A stretch of 64,000 nt of DNA from an uncultured Lacinutrix sp. (GTDB lineage Bacteria; Bacteroidota; Bacteroidia; Flavobacteriales; Flavobacteriaceae). Position 1 is the stretch's first letter. The number at the start of each line of letters is the position of its first letter. The DNA lies in assembly GCF_947500605.1 (NCBI RefSeq), contig NZ_CANMSJ010000003.1, positions 62,001 to 126,000 on the forward strand, in the 5' to 3' direction. Shown here one piece after another: positions 42,464 to 52,158 of the stretch. Under the pieces are notes generated by a model. The model saw nothing but the letters and a program-made list of their open reading frames with translations, was not told where the DNA came from and searched no databases. The translations under genes were made by a program, and so were the position numbers.

Positions 42464-44149
42464 CTATAAGCCTTTTGGTATAGCGTCTATTAATTTTTTA
42501 GTATACTCTCTTTTAGGTGTATTGTAGATAACATCAGCATCATCCAATTCTTCTATTTTTCCTTTATTCATAACCAATAATTGATCACTCATGTATTTTA
42601 CTACTGCAAGATCATGTGAAATAAAGATGTAAGTAAACCCAAAATTTTCTTTCAATTCATTTAATAAATTTAATACCTGTGCTTGTACAGAGATATCAAG
42701 TGCGGAAACAGATTCGTCACAAACAATTAATTTAGGTTGTAAAGCAACAGTTCTAGCAATACCTATGCGTTGGCGTTGTCCTCCAGAAAATTCATGAGGA
42801 TATCTGTTAAAATGTAAAGCATCTAAACCAACACGTTCTAGAATTTCTATTGCCTTTTCTTGTCTTTCTGCTGCATTAGAAAATAGATTATGCACTTTCA
42901 TAGGTTCCATTATTGCTTGTCCAACAGTTAATCTTGGATTTAATGACGAATAAGGATCTTGAAATATTATCTGAATGTTTTTTCTAAGTGCTTTTACTTC
43001 ATTAGAATTTAATTTTGTAATGTCGTTGCCTTTAAATAAAATAGTTCCAGCTGTTGGTCTATCTAAAAGCAAAATGGCGTTACCAAGTGTAGATTTCCCA
43101 CAACCAGATTCTCCTACCAAGCCTAAAGTTTCACCTTCATAAAGTTTAAAACTTACATTATTTACAGCTTTAAAGTTTTCGGCTTTAGAAAACAAACCAG
43201 ATTTAGAGATGTATTCTTTTTCAAGATTAATAACTTCTAATAAAGGTGCTTGGTTGTATATTTTCTCGTGCTGAATTGTTCTCATTTCTGATGTAATAAC
43301 AGAATTATCTACAGCATCATTCATTACATCACTAATAGTTGGTAATCGTTTTAATCTTTTAGTTAACGATGGTCTTGCGTTTATTAGTGCTTTTGTATAA
43401 TTATGTTGTGGCGTTTTAAAAATAGCCTCAACTGTGTTTTGCTCTACAATATTGCCTTTGTACATAACGAGCACGCGGTTTGCAATTTGTGAGATTAAAG
43501 ACAAATCATGAGTAATAAAAATAATACTCATTTTCGTTTCTGCTTGTAATTCCTTTAATAAGTCTACAATATCATTTTGCACTGTAACATCTAAAGCAGT
43601 CGTTGGTTCGTCTGCAATTAAAATATTTGGTTTGCATGCAATTGCCATTGCAATCATGACACGTTGTTTTTGTCCACCAGAAATTTCATGAGGATAAGAA
43701 GCGTACACGCGTTCCGGTTCTGGTAGCTTTACCTTTTCAAAAAGCAAGAGCGTTTCTGCTTTTACTTCCTTTTTAGATAATTTAGTATGTTGAGACAATA
43801 TTTCTTCTACCTGTTTGCCGCATGTTGTAGAAGGATTTAAAGAACTCATAGGTTCTTGAAAAATCATTGCTATTTTTTGTCCTCTTATTTTCTGAAAAGC
43901 TTTAGGTGTAATTTGAGTTAAATCATTGTCTTCAAAAATAATGCTACCAGAAGTTATTTTTGAAATCTTCTTAGGTAGCAATCCTAAAATGGCTAAAGAT
44001 GAAACCGATTTACCCGAACCAGATTCTCCTACAATACCAAGTATTTCATTTGTGTTTAAATGATAAGATATATTATGTATGATTTCATTTTCTTCTCCGT
44101 TAGAAAAAAAAGAAATAGCTAAATTCTTTATGGATAGTAAATTGCTCAT
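42464..44149 (-). CDS. Peptide-type ABC transporter, fused double ATPase (DppD-DppF/YejF-like)
   Basis: The 561-residue protein is two oligopeptide-type ABC ATPases in one chain. Domain 1 has Walker A GESGSGKS (41-48), signature [16 protein letters not shown], and Walker [13 protein letters not shown]. After a linker (about 255-300), domain 2 has Walker A GESGCGKS, signature [16 protein letters not shown] and Walker [13 protein letters not shown]. Such proteins power dipeptide/oligopeptide importers, but no permease or binding protein is adjacent. In flavobacteria the permeases are often elsewhere. The 3' end faces scoB. Confidence 0.92.
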   Translation of the reverse strand: MSNLLSIKNLAISFFSNGEENEIIHNISYHLNTNEILGIVGESGSGKSVSSLAILGLLPKKISKITSGSIIFEDNDLTQITPKAFQKIRGQKIAMIFQEPMSSLNPSTTCGKQVEEILSQHTKLSKKEVKAETLLLFEKVKLPEPERVYASYPHEISGGQKQRVMIAMAIACKPNILIADEPTTALDVTVQNDIVDLLKELQAETKMSIIFITHDLSLISQIANRVLVMYKGNIVEQNTVEAIFKTPQHNYTKALINARPSLTKRLKRLPTISDVMNDAVDNSVITSEMRTIQHEKIYNQAPLLEVINLEKEYISKSGLFSKAENFKAVNNVSFKLYEGETLGLVGESGCGKSTLGNAILLLDRPTAGTILFKGNDITKLNSNEVKALRKNIQIIFQDPYSSLNPRLTVGQAIMEPMKVHNLFSNAAERQEKAIEILERVGLDALHFNRYPHEFSGGQRQRIGIARTVALQPKLIVCDESVSALDISVQAQVLNLLNELKENFGFTYIFISHDLAVVKYMSDQLLVMNKGKIEELDDADVIYNTPKREYTKKLIDAIPKGL

Positions 44150-44212
44150 TTGGAGTAAATGTAGGAATTATAGACTAATATATTACGGTAAAAACAGTAA
44201 CCAAAGCCGAAC

Positions 44213-44226
44213 GTTAAAATTTTAAC
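44213..44226. repeat. 14-bp palindrome GTTAAAATTTTAAC
   Basis: A perfect palindrome in the gap between divergent genes. The same 14 bases occur at 32375-32388 upstream of mscL. It may be an operator or chance in AT-rich DNA. Confidence 0.35.
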
Positions 44227-44331
44227 AGTTTTTAATCGAAAAAAACAAAAAAGGGATTATTTATTCTTTTTTATTTTAATACTTTGATTATCGAAATAAT
44301 AAAATATTAACTAATTTATTAAATAATTAAT

Positions 44332-46995
44332 ATGAAAAAGACAATTACATTATCAATTTTATGCTTTCTATTTGCGTTTAGTATGCAAGCGCAAAATTAC
44401 GAAAGATGTGCAGCTATGGAAAATCTAGAGTACAGAAAAACTTTAGATCCAACCCTAGAAAGTAGAATGGCAAAAATAGAAGCTTTTACGCAACAGAAAG
44501 TGTTAGCACAAGGCAACTCACAAAATAAAGTAGTAGGCAGTATTATAACAATTCCGGTTGTAGTTCATGTATTATATAGGAATGCGACTGAGAATATTAG
44601 TTTAGCACAAATACAGTCTCAATTAGATGTTTTAAACGAAGATTTTAGACGTACTAATCCCGATGCAGACAATTCTTGGTCTCAAGCTGCAGATACTCAA
44701 ATAGAATTTTGCTTATCTACTGTAGATGCTAATGGAAATGCGACAACAGGTATTACTAGAAAGCAAACAACGCGTCAAGATTGGAATGCAAATGATGACG
44801 CTAAACGCTCATCTTCTGGAGGAATAGATCCTTGGAATACTAGCGAGTATCTTAACATGTGGGTTGTACCAAAAATGACTACCGTTTCTCAAGGACAAAC
44901 TATTAACCTTTTGGGTTATGCACAGTTTCCTGGAGGAGCAGCTGCTACAGATGGTATAATTATGATTTATAATGCATTTGGTAGAACAGGAGCAGTTACT
45001 GCACCTTTTGATGGTGGTAGAACAACTACTCACGAAATTGGACATTATTTTAACCTACGTCATATTTGGGGAGATAGTAATTGTGGAAACGATTTTGTAA
45101 GTGATACACCAACACACCAAACATCTAATAGTGGTTGTCCTATAGGTCAAACATCTTGTTCGTCTACAGATATGCCACAAAATTATATGGATTACACAAA
45201 CGATTCGTGTATGAACCTATTTACGCAAGGACAAAAAACAAGAATGCGTGCAGTATTAGAAGCAGGAGGAGCAAGACGTACTTTAGCATTATCAGATAAG
45301 TGTGGAGCGGTCGCACAACCAACTTGTACAGATGGTATTCAAAATGGAACAGAAACAGGAGTAGATTGTGGAGGTTCTTGTACACCATGTACTACAGGTC
45401 CTCAATATTGTGCATCGCAAGGAAATAGTGTTAACGATGAGTATATTTCTAGAGTACAAATTGGAAGTATAGACAATGCTTCTGGAGCACAATCATATTC
45501 AGATTTTACAAGTGTTTCAACTAACTTAACTAAAGGAGCTTCAAGTACAATTACAATCACTCCAACTTGGACTGGTACTACATATGCCGAAGGTTACTCA
45601 GTTTGGATAGATTATAATAAAGATGGAGATTTTACAGATTCAGGAGAACAAGTATTTTCTAAAGCAGCATCTCAAACAACACCAACAACAGGAAACTTTA
45701 CGGTACCAGCAGGAACTTCTTCTGGAGAAACTAGAATGAGAGTTTCTATGAAATACAATGGTATACCAACAGCATGCGAAACTTTCGAGTATGGAGAAGT
45801 AGAAGATTATACAGTTAATATAGTAGCAGGAGTAGCAGATACTGTTAAACCAGTTATTACTAGAACTGGAAGTGCTACTATTAATCTTACAGTTGGAGAT
45901 ACTTATAGTGAATTAGGGGCAACTGCTACAGATAATGTAGATGGTAATATTACAGCAAGTATTGTAATTACAGGAGTTGTAAACACTAATTCTGCAGGAA
46001 CTTATACAAGAAACTATAACGTAAGTGATGCGGCAGGTAATGCTGCAAACCAAGTGTCTAGAACTATTGTAGTAAGTCCTGCAAGCACATCTGGTTGTTC
46101 TGGAGCAATATCATCTTTTCCTTATAGCGAAGGTTTCGAATCTGGTTTTGGAGCATGGATTCAAGGTAGTGGAGACGATTTTGATTGGACAAGAAATTCA
46201 GGAACAACACCATCAAGCAACACAGGACCGTCAAGTGCAGCAGCAGGATCACAATATGTTTATATGGAGTCTTCTGCACCAAACAATTCTACTAAACGTG
46301 CTATCTTAGTATCTCCTTGTTTTAATTTAACAGGACAAAATCAAGCAACATTTAGTTTTAAATATCATATGTATGGAGCAACAGCAATGGGTAGCTTAAA
46401 TTTAGCGGTAAGCACAAATAATGGATCGTCTTGGTCAACTGTTTGGACTAGATCTGGAAACCAAGGTAACTCTTGGCAAGATGCTAGTGTAGATTTATCG
46501 TCTTACGCAGGAAGTAATGTGCAATTAAGATTCGATGGTACAACAGGTACAACATGGCAAGGTGATATGGCGGTAGATGCTATTAGTCTTACTAATGGCT
46601 CTGCAGATAAGTGCGCAGGAGTTTCAGAATATAACAGTAGTCAATCGTATTCAGTTGGAGACAGAGTAACTTATAATGGTTCTTTATACGAAAGAGGAGC
46701 ATCTAGTTGGGCTAACTTAGGAGCATGTGGAACTGCAAGAGTTTTAACCCAAGGTACAGTAGAGTATTTAGGTGTAGAAATCTCTGTATATCCAAACCCA
46801 GTAAAAGGAAATATGTTATACGTAAAATCTAACATAGAAAACTTGCCATTTACGGTTGTAAATATGTTAGGGCAAGAAGTAGCAAAAGGAACGGCAACAC
46901 ATGGTGTAAACGTTGCTAACTTGGAGTCTGGAATGTACATGATTCAGTTTAATGTAAACAACACATTAGAAACAAGAAAATTTATTAAGCAGTAG
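44332..46995 (+). CDS. Secreted M43 metalloprotease, mosaic, with type IX sorting domain
   Basis: The 887-residue protein has a signal peptide (1-20, ending MQAQ) and an M43 catalytic domain with HEIGHYFNLRH (H234, E235, H238, H244) and the NYMDYTND Met-turn. After a short Cys-rich linker GVDCGGSCTPC come a GEVED domain (about 360-500), a bacterial Ig domain (about 505-580), a MAM-like jellyroll (about 590-760), and a carbohydrate-binding-5/12-like piece (YNSSQSYSVGDRVTYNGSLY, about 765-785). The C-terminal type A domain (VYPNPVKGNMLYVK, ends RKFIKQ) closes it. It likely degrades extracellular protein in a polysaccharide-rich setting. It resembles the protease at 15688 in the catalytic domain but not in the rest. 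Confidence 0.92.
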   Translation: MKKTITLSILCFLFAFSMQAQNYERCAAMENLEYRKTLDPTLESRMAKIEAFTQQKVLAQGNSQNKVVGSIITIPVVVHVLYRNATENISLAQIQSQLDVLNEDFRRTNPDADNSWSQAADTQIEFCLSTVDANGNATTGITRKQTTRQDWNANDDAKRSSSGGIDPWNTSEYLNMWVVPKMTTVSQGQTINLLGYAQFPGGAAATDGIIMIYNAFGRTGAVTAPFDGGRTTTHEIGHYFNLRHIWGDSNCGNDFVSDTPTHQTSNSGCPIGQTSCSSTDMPQNYMDYTNDSCMNLFTQGQKTRMRAVLEAGGARRTLALSDKCGAVAQPTCTDGIQNGTETGVDCGGSCTPCTTGPQYCASQGNSVNDEYISRVQIGSIDNASGAQSYSDFTSVSTNLTKGASSTITITPTWTGTTYAEGYSVWIDYNKDGDFTDSGEQVFSKAASQTTPTTGNFTVPAGTSSGETRMRVSMKYNGIPTACETFEYGEVEDYTVNIVAGVADTVKPVITRTGSATINLTVGDTYSELGATATDNVDGNITASIVITGVVNTNSAGTYTRNYNVSDAAGNAANQVSRTIVVSPASTSGCSGAISSFPYSEGFESGFGAWIQGSGDDFDWTRNSGTTPSSNTGPSSAAAGSQYVYMESSAPNNSTKRAILVSPCFNLTGQNQATFSFKYHMYGATAMGSLNLAVSTNNGSSWSTVWTRSGNQGNSWQDASVDLSSYAGSNVQLRFDGTTGTTWQGDMAVDAISLTNGSADKCAGVSEYNSSQSYSVGDRVTYNGSLYERGASSWANLGACGTARVLTQGTVEYLGVEISVYPNPVKGNMLYVKSNIENLPFTVVNMLGQEVAKGTATHGVNVANLESGMYMIQFNVNNTLETRKFIKQ

Positions 46996-47023
46996 TTTTA
47001 GCGCTTAAATAGAATTTAACTTT

Positions 47024-47051
47024 AAAAGCCCAGATGTAAGTTTGGGCTTTT
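47024..47051 (+). terminator. Terminator after the third metalloprotease
   Basis: A 9-bp stem AAAAGCCCA/TGGGCTTTT with a 10-base loop and following T-run. Confidence 0.85.
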
Positions 47052-47059
47052 TTTATGCG

Positions 47060-47172
47060 TAATTTTTTAGTGCAAATTTTGCCAGAAAAAGGCAAAAAAC
47101 AGGCTGTCACTACTCAATCTTTTTGTGCCAAAAAGGATTTCAAACAAACCGTTCCATCCTTTTCGCGAGAGA
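47060..47172. repeat. Dispersed intergenic repeat, family A copy 3 (diverged)
   Basis: Shared blocks with the copy at 1461-1550 include CAGGCTGTC, AATCTTTTTGTG, AAAAAGGAT and ATCCTTTTCGCG. The copy is more diverged in the second half. A hairpin TTTTGCC/GGCAAAA sits near its left end. Confidence 0.5.
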
Positions 47173-47244
47173 TTAGTACTTAAAATAAAAGTATGTGTTT
47201 TTAATATAAAGGCGGTTGGTAGAATTTAGCTACTCAATCTAAAA

Positions 47245-47895
47245 CTACTTAAATATGTTTAATAAAAAGAGTGTTGGTATAACTATTAAACCAATATAGA
47301 ATATGTATTTCCCATGTTTCCTATCGTTTTTAGAATATGAGAATACCTTTTTACCATTAGGTAATGTTTTTTTAGAAGTCCATAGAAAGTAGCCTATAAT
47401 TAAGCCTAGAAAACCACCTATAATAGAGAAAAAATAGCCTCCAATAATCCAAGGTTTCTGGTTGCCTTCAGGTTTTTCCAATTCTTTTAAACGTTCGTTT
47501 TTTAGAGAATTAAGCAAGTCTTTATCTATAGGTTTTCCTCTTTGTGTAAGAATTTTTTGAGCAAGAGTGTAATCGAAAACACTCCACTCGTCAGATTTTA
47601 GAAGAATTTCATAAAGCTCCTCGTTTGTAAATTCAAATAAATAATAGTCTTTGTTAACTTCGTTTATTAAGTTTTCAGCATCCTTTTCTAAAATGCTTTC
47701 AGCTTTTTTAAAATCAGATTGCTTTATTCTAATCTCAATTTGGTTATTTATAGTGCTTCCCGAAAAGGTAATGTCTACAGGAGGAACATTATCGTCAAGT
47801 ATAGAATTAATTTCGTTTTCTTTCAATAAATTTCTCAATTCAATAGCTTGATCAAGAGTTGGAAATTTTCTAAAGATTGAGTATTCTTCTTTCAT
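47245..47895 (-). CDS. Membrane protein with DUF2007-like N-terminal domain
   Basis: The 216-residue protein has a cytoplasmic N-terminal domain like DUF2007 proteins (YSIFRKFPTLDQAIELRNLL at 5-24, a strand-helix-strand fold), a helical middle (about 80-145), and two transmembrane helices (about 150-171 and 194-213) separated by a basic loop. It is a predicted inner-membrane protein of unknown function. It is flanked by repeat family A copy 3 on its 3' side. Confidence 0.7.
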   Translation of the reverse strand: MKEEYSIFRKFPTLDQAIELRNLLKENEINSILDDNVPPVDITFSGSTINNQIEIRIKQSDFKKAESILEKDAENLINEVNKDYYLFEFTNEELYEILLKSDEWSVFDYTLAQKILTQRGKPIDKDLLNSLKNERLKELEKPEGNQKPWIIGGYFFSIIGGFLGLIIGYFLWTSKKTLPNGKKVFSYSKNDRKHGKYIFYIGLIVIPTLFLLNIFK

Positions 47896-48046
47896 TTATT
47901 TAACTATTTGGGGTGTAGATGTTTAAGCGAAGTTAAAGAAAGAAAATAATAAAAGTGATAGTTTAAATGAACACTTAATTTTAAGTTTTTTAATTTTTGT
48001 AGAATTTAACTTACACATTGTTTGTATTTTTACTAGCAAAAAAAAA

Positions 48047-49189
48047 GTGTTCAAATTAAGATTTATATTATTACTTATATTAATTAGCAATTATTACGGT
48101 TTTTCGCAAGTTGGTATTGGTACTACATCGCCTGATCCATCTTCTATTTTACATGTTGAATCTATAGATCAAGGATTATTACTTCCAAGAATGAGCACTG
48201 TAGAAAGAGATAACATTATATCTCCTGCCGAAGGACTATTTATTTATAATTTAGATAGTAGCTGTTTTCAATACTATAAAGGATCTTCGTGGTCTGGTTG
48301 TTTGGCTGAAGCTCCTTCTAACTCTCTATATTGTAGTTCTGCTTCTGCAAATGGAGCCTATGTTGCCGGAAGTGCGTTAAATGGAACTAATACAATAACA
48401 ATAGATGTTATAGTTAATGTTATAGAATCATATACCATAAGCACTAATACAGTAAATGGTTATAGTTTTTCTGCATCTGGTATATTTAACTCTATAGGTT
48501 CAAATACTATTACACTATCTGGTACAGGAAATCCTATTTTAACTCAAACAGATATTTTTGATATTACATTTGTTGGTAGAGGAGATGTATGTAATTTAGA
48601 TATAGACGTTGTTACTATCTTGCCTAGTTGTCTGGCGTATTTAAATGCTGGATTTACTTCAGATGGAGTATATACAATTGATCCTGATGGTGCTGGCGCT
48701 AATGCTGCTTACGATTGTTATTGTGATATGACAAATGATGGAGGTGGTTGGACGCTAGTGTTCAAACATGATATTGCCGGAGGTTATTGGACTAATGATT
48801 TACAGGCTAGTGAGTTTAATGTTGCTGTGCCTAGTCTAACTGCTAACAAGTATTCTATTTTAAGTAAATTGGATGAGATTAAAAGTGCAACGCCTTACGA
48901 GTTTAGATTACATTACCCTACTTTGGGTTTAACTAATCATTGGAGTCAGACTTTCGATCCAAGAAGTGGAAATTCTACTATAAATCCTGTAGCCGGCTAC
49001 ATTCCTATAAATATTCAAATGACTAATAATGGCTGGGGAGGACTAGAATTATCTGGTGGTAATACTTATTTAGATGGTACTGTTAATAGTGGAAATTGGT
49101 TTTATTCAATAGGTAGTGTAAATGTGTGGGGAGGCGGTATTCCTTCTAATTCTACTGGCGTTAATAGTGTACAGTTATTTGTTAGGTAA
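48047..49189 (+). CDS. Secreted protein with fibrinogen C-terminal-like domain
   Basis: The 380-residue protein starts with GTG (no upstream ATG fits) and has a signal peptide MFKLRFILLLILISNYYGFS. The first part (about 22-90, QVGIGTTSPDPSSILHVES) is the tail-fibre-like start common in flavobacterial surface proteins, followed by a short beta region. The last about 190 residues resemble a fibrinogen-related domain: DCYCDMTNDGGGWTLVFKHD (about 225-244) and NNGWGGLELSGGNTY. The length is short for a full fibrinogen domain. No Por sorting domain is apparent, so its export route beyond the inner membrane is unclear. It converges on the exonuclease gene. Confidence 0.75.
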   Translation: MFKLRFILLLILISNYYGFSQVGIGTTSPDPSSILHVESIDQGLLLPRMSTVERDNIISPAEGLFIYNLDSSCFQYYKGSSWSGCLAEAPSNSLYCSSASANGAYVAGSALNGTNTITIDVIVNVIESYTISTNTVNGYSFSASGIFNSIGSNTITLSGTGNPILTQTDIFDITFVGRGDVCNLDIDVVTILPSCLAYLNAGFTSDGVYTIDPDGAGANAAYDCYCDMTNDGGGWTLVFKHDIAGGYWTNDLQASEFNVAVPSLTANKYSILSKLDEIKSATPYEFRLHYPTLGLTNHWSQTFDPRSGNSTINPVAGYIPINIQMTNNGWGGLELSGGNTYLDGTVNSGNWFYSIGSVNVWGGGIPSNSTGVNSVQLFVR

Positions 49190-49206
49190 TACTATATAGC
49201 TATAAT

Positions 49207-49920
49207 TTACACATGTATAATCTCATCGTCCCCAAGTATACTTTCACCTCGAAGCCTCAAGAAAATTTGTGCTACTGCAATGGTGTCTTTTTCACAATAA
49301 ACTACTATTCTATTAATGTCGTTATCTTCATAATAGGTTTTGTAAACTTCGCTACCATCAATATCGTCTTTTGGCGATGGGATACCTAAAACGTTAGTCA
49401 TTAATTTTAAAGAAGTATACGTTTTGTAATCACCAAATTTCCATAATTCTAAAGTATCAAGATGAGGTACTTCCCATGGTTTTTTACCAAAGAGATTAAG
49501 TTTGTGAGGCAATTCGATATTGTGAATAATCATACGTCGCGCTATATATGGAAAATCGAATTCTTTTCCATTATGAGCACAAAGTAAATGTTTAGCTTGG
49601 CTAAAATGAGATGTTAACAAGTTCTTAAACGCTCTTAAAAGTGCTGGTTCTTCTCCATGAAAAGAAGTGGTGCGAAACAAGCGTGTTTCCTCTTGATTAG
49701 TAAAATACCCAACCGATATACATATAATCTTACCAAACTCAGCCCAAATACCTGCACGATCGTAAAACTCCTCAGCCGAAAACTCTTCCTTTCTTTGGTA
49801 ACGCGATTTTGCTTCCCAAAGTTCTTGTTTCGTTTTATCGAGTTCAGAGAAATGGTGTGTTTCTGGAACAGTTTCAATATCTAAAAATAATATGTTTTCT
49901 AGGTTGAGTTTTGTAATCAT
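49207..49920 (-). CDS. 3'-5' exonuclease, PolB-exonuclease-like (DEDDy)
   Basis: The 237-residue protein has ExoI motif LFLDIETVPE (D and E), the ExoII region CAHNGKEFDFPYIARRM, and an ExoIII Y-x3-D motif in VVYCEKDT, a DEDDy nuclease. The TYTSLKLMTNVLGI segment is typical of this PolB-related stand-alone exonuclease family. The role (DNA repair or RNA trimming) is not known. Its leader has the same 17-base motif as the epimerase gene. Confidence 0.85.
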   Translation of the reverse strand: MITKLNLENILFLDIETVPETHHFSELDKTKQELWEAKSRYQRKEEFSAEEFYDRAGIWAEFGKIICISVGYFTNQEETRLFRTTSFHGEEPALLRAFKNLLTSHFSQAKHLLCAHNGKEFDFPYIARRMIIHNIELPHKLNLFGKKPWEVPHLDTLELWKFGDYKTYTSLKLMTNVLGIPSPKDDIDGSEVYKTYYEDNDINRIVVYCEKDTIAVAQIFLRLRGESILGDDEIIHV

Positions 49921-49926
49921 GGGTGT

Positions 49927-49943
49927 TTTCCGCGAAAGCGAAA
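49927..49943 (-). repeat. Leader motif TTTCGCTTTCGCGGAAA, copy 2
   Basis: On the minus strand this is the exact 17-base sequence found at 5272-5288, ending 6 bases before the exonuclease ATG, in the same orientation relative to its gene. Confidence 0.6.
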
Positions 49944-49956
49944 GTCTTTTTAAAAA

Positions 49957-51111
49957 TTAATTTTTATCAGTATCCAACATTTTATAAGCCTCATCTATAT
50001 AAAGTGAAATATCACTAGTGTAAGCACCAATGCCTGCGTCTGGAGATTTCTGGCGACCCAAGCGCACAATAATAACATTGTCTTCTGGTTGTACAATTAC
50101 GTATTGACCAAGATGTCCACGCATCATTGCAAAGTCTTTACCGTTGTGTTTTTTAAGCCACCAACCGTAACCGTAAACAGGATCGAATTTTGGAGTTAAA
50201 GATTTGGCTACAAAAGCAGAGTCTAATATTTGCTTCCCATTCCATTTACCGTTGTCTTTATATAGTTTTCCAAAACGTGCAAAATCTTTAGCGTTACTTG
50301 CTATACAGCAATACGCTTTTACAAGATCGTGTTCTTCACTATCTACTTGCCAAAGCGTTTGGTTTTCGCTACCTAAAGGTTTCCAAAAGCTTTCTTCAAA
50401 ATAAGTATATAATTTTTTACCTGTAGCTTTTTCAATAACCATAGCTAGCATTTGCGTGTCTCCACTTGCGTATTTAAAGGCTTTTCCTGGCTCGTCAACA
50501 ACTTTTAAGCCATTCATTACTTTGGCTAAATCATCATCGAAATAAGCACGTGTAGTGATAGATAATGGCGAATAGTAAGCTTCGTCCCAATTGGTTCCAG
50601 AACTCATTGAAGATAAATCGCCAACCGTCATTTTAGAAGCTAATCCCTCGCAAAATTCTGGAAGAAAATCGCAAACTGGTTGATCTAAACTTTTAATATA
50701 ACCATCCATAATGGCTTTTCCCATTAATCCAGAGACATAACTTTTAGCCATAGAAAACGAGTTGGATTTCGAGTTTTCGTTGTAACCATCGTAATAGTTC
50801 TCGAACCAAATGCTGTCATTTTTAATAATAACATAAGCTATTGTTCCCCAATCTTTATTTGCTGTTTGTAAAGTTGCAGTTTCTTTTGCTGCATTATAGT
50901 CTTTATGGTTTGGCCAAGGTTGAGGTGTTCCATTTTCTATAACTTGGTTGTCAAACTTTTTATAATCGTCTAAAAAAGCAGTAGTATAACCTCGCATGTA
51001 GATGGTGCGGACAGCCTTAATAAGGTAATCTGTATCTGTAATGTAAAGTGTTGCAATTAGTAAACCAAAAAGGACTACGATTACTTTTAGAAGCTTTTTT
51101 AAAAATTTCAT
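49957..51111 (-). CDS. Serine hydrolase of the beta-lactamase (class C-like) family
   Basis: The 384-residue protein has an N-terminal membrane anchor (about 5-25) and the SxxK motif S120-M-A-K123. A Tyr-containing second motif KYASGDTQ follows (Y about 216), with a C-terminal HGKDFAMMRGHLGQ in place of the KTG triad. Such proteins act as D-Ala-D-Ala peptidases or esterases in the periplasm. The substrate is unknown. It shares strand with the genes around it. Confidence 0.85.
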   Translation of the reverse strand: MKFLKKLLKVIVVLFGLLIATLYITDTDYLIKAVRTIYMRGYTTAFLDDYKKFDNQVIENGTPQPWPNHKDYNAAKETATLQTANKDWGTIAYVIIKNDSIWFENYYDGYNENSKSNSFSMAKSYVSGLMGKAIMDGYIKSLDQPVCDFLPEFCEGLASKMTVGDLSSMSSGTNWDEAYYSPLSITTRAYFDDDLAKVMNGLKVVDEPGKAFKYASGDTQMLAMVIEKATGKKLYTYFEESFWKPLGSENQTLWQVDSEEHDLVKAYCCIASNAKDFARFGKLYKDNGKWNGKQILDSAFVAKSLTPKFDPVYGYGWWLKKHNGKDFAMMRGHLGQYVIVQPEDNVIIVRLGRQKSPDAGIGAYTSDISLYIDEAYKMLDTDKN

Positions 51112-51164
51112 TTATATAAATAGTTTAGAATTTTAAATATAATGAAATTATAACTGAAAGCTAA

Positions 51165-51683
51165 TTATTTTGCGTGTCTTAGTGCTTGCTTTTTCTTGTA
51201 GTAGGTTTTTTCTGCCACATATAGTGTTTTAGAAAATTCTGCTACAACCTCTGCATTTGCATTTAGTAAATGCATTGTTTTTTCAAGATTAACTTCTTGT
51301 TCGGTTTTAAGCTTTTGCTTAAGTGCATCTATTTCTTCAGCAGAAAAAATAAACTCACCGTGGATAGTGCCTTTTCCTGGGCGTTTATATTTTGCTGTAA
51401 CCGCTTTGTCCCAAACCACATAATCGTTACCAAGAATTTGAATAAGTTGTATCATGTAAATTGGATCTGTAGCTGCTAGCATACTGCCACCAAACATAGA
51501 GCCTGCATAATTACGATTTTTCCAATTTAGTTTTAATCTAATTTTTACGTAGTGTAAATCGTCGCTTACATTAACAAGTTTTGCGGTAGTACGCCTGTAC
51601 ATTGGCGACCAATTAAAACCATATTTGTAAATGGTTGACGGTTTTATAAAACGTGTTAAAAAATCGGTTGCAATTTTATACAT
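51165..51683 (-). CDS. DUF4442 family protein (hot-dog thioesterase-like)
   Basis: The 172-residue protein has the hot-dog signature NRNYAGSMFGGSMLAATDPIY (about 56-76), as in DUF4442 proteins that look like acyl-CoA thioesterases but are uncharacterised. No signal peptide. Its ATG base overlaps the stop of ogt, so translation is coupled. Confidence 0.8.
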   Translation of the reverse strand: MYKIATDFLTRFIKPSTIYKYGFNWSPMYRRTTAKLVNVSDDLHYVKIRLKLNWKNRNYAGSMFGGSMLAATDPIYMIQLIQILGNDYVVWDKAVTAKYKRPGKGTIHGEFIFSAEEIDALKQKLKTEQEVNLEKTMHLLNANAEVVAEFSKTLYVAEKTYYKKKQALRHAK

Positions 51684-52156
51684 TAAAATAAAGATTGTTG
51701 TTTGTACGGACTCTCATGTTCAATAAGCCATTTTTTTCGGTGTAAACCTCCCGCATAACCGGTTAAGCTTCCATCGCTACCAATAACTCTGTGGCAAGGA
51801 ATGACAATCCATAATGGATTTTTGCCATTAGCATTGGCAACAGCTCTAATTGCTTTTACGTCGCCTAATTGTTTTGAAAGCTGAAGGTAAGATGTGGTTT
51901 TACCATGAGGAATAGTTTGCAATGCATTCCAAACACGGTTTTGAAAATCTGTACCTTTAGGATTAAGCTTTAAGCTGAATTGCTCACGCGATCCTTCGAA
52001 ATATTCATTAAGCTGAATCACACAATCTTCCAGAACCTCTGGGATAATATCTGTTGTTTTTTCTTCAGAATTTAAAACAGTTACCGATGCAATACCATCT
52101 AAATCGCCAGTTATCTTGGTGAAACCTAAAGGCGATTTGATAATGCATGTTTCCAT
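51683..52156 (-). CDS. ogt: Methylated-DNA--[protein]-cysteine S-methyltransferase
   Basis: Ogt repairs O6-alkylguanine by moving the alkyl group to its own Cys. The 157-residue protein has the active site VIPCHRVIG with Cys121, followed by GGLHRKKWLIEHE. The Asn hinge and Arg finger region AIRAVANANGKNP (about 102-114) is present. The length and single C-terminal domain fit Ogt rather than Ada. It lies 2 bases after the CNNM gene. Confidence 0.95.
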   Translation of the reverse strand: METCIIKSPLGFTKITGDLDGIASVTVLNSEEKTTDIIPEVLEDCVIQLNEYFEGSREQFSLKLNPKGTDFQNRVWNALQTIPHGKTTSYLQLSKQLGDVKAIRAVANANGKNPLWIVIPCHRVIGSDGSLTGYAGGLHRKKWLIEHESPYKQQSLF

Positions 52157-52158
52157 TG

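Noticed and set aside
42365-42469. A 34-codon open frame in the gap between scoB and the double ABC ATPase
   Set aside because: No promoter box, no recognisable signal or domain, and it runs into the end of the opposite gene.
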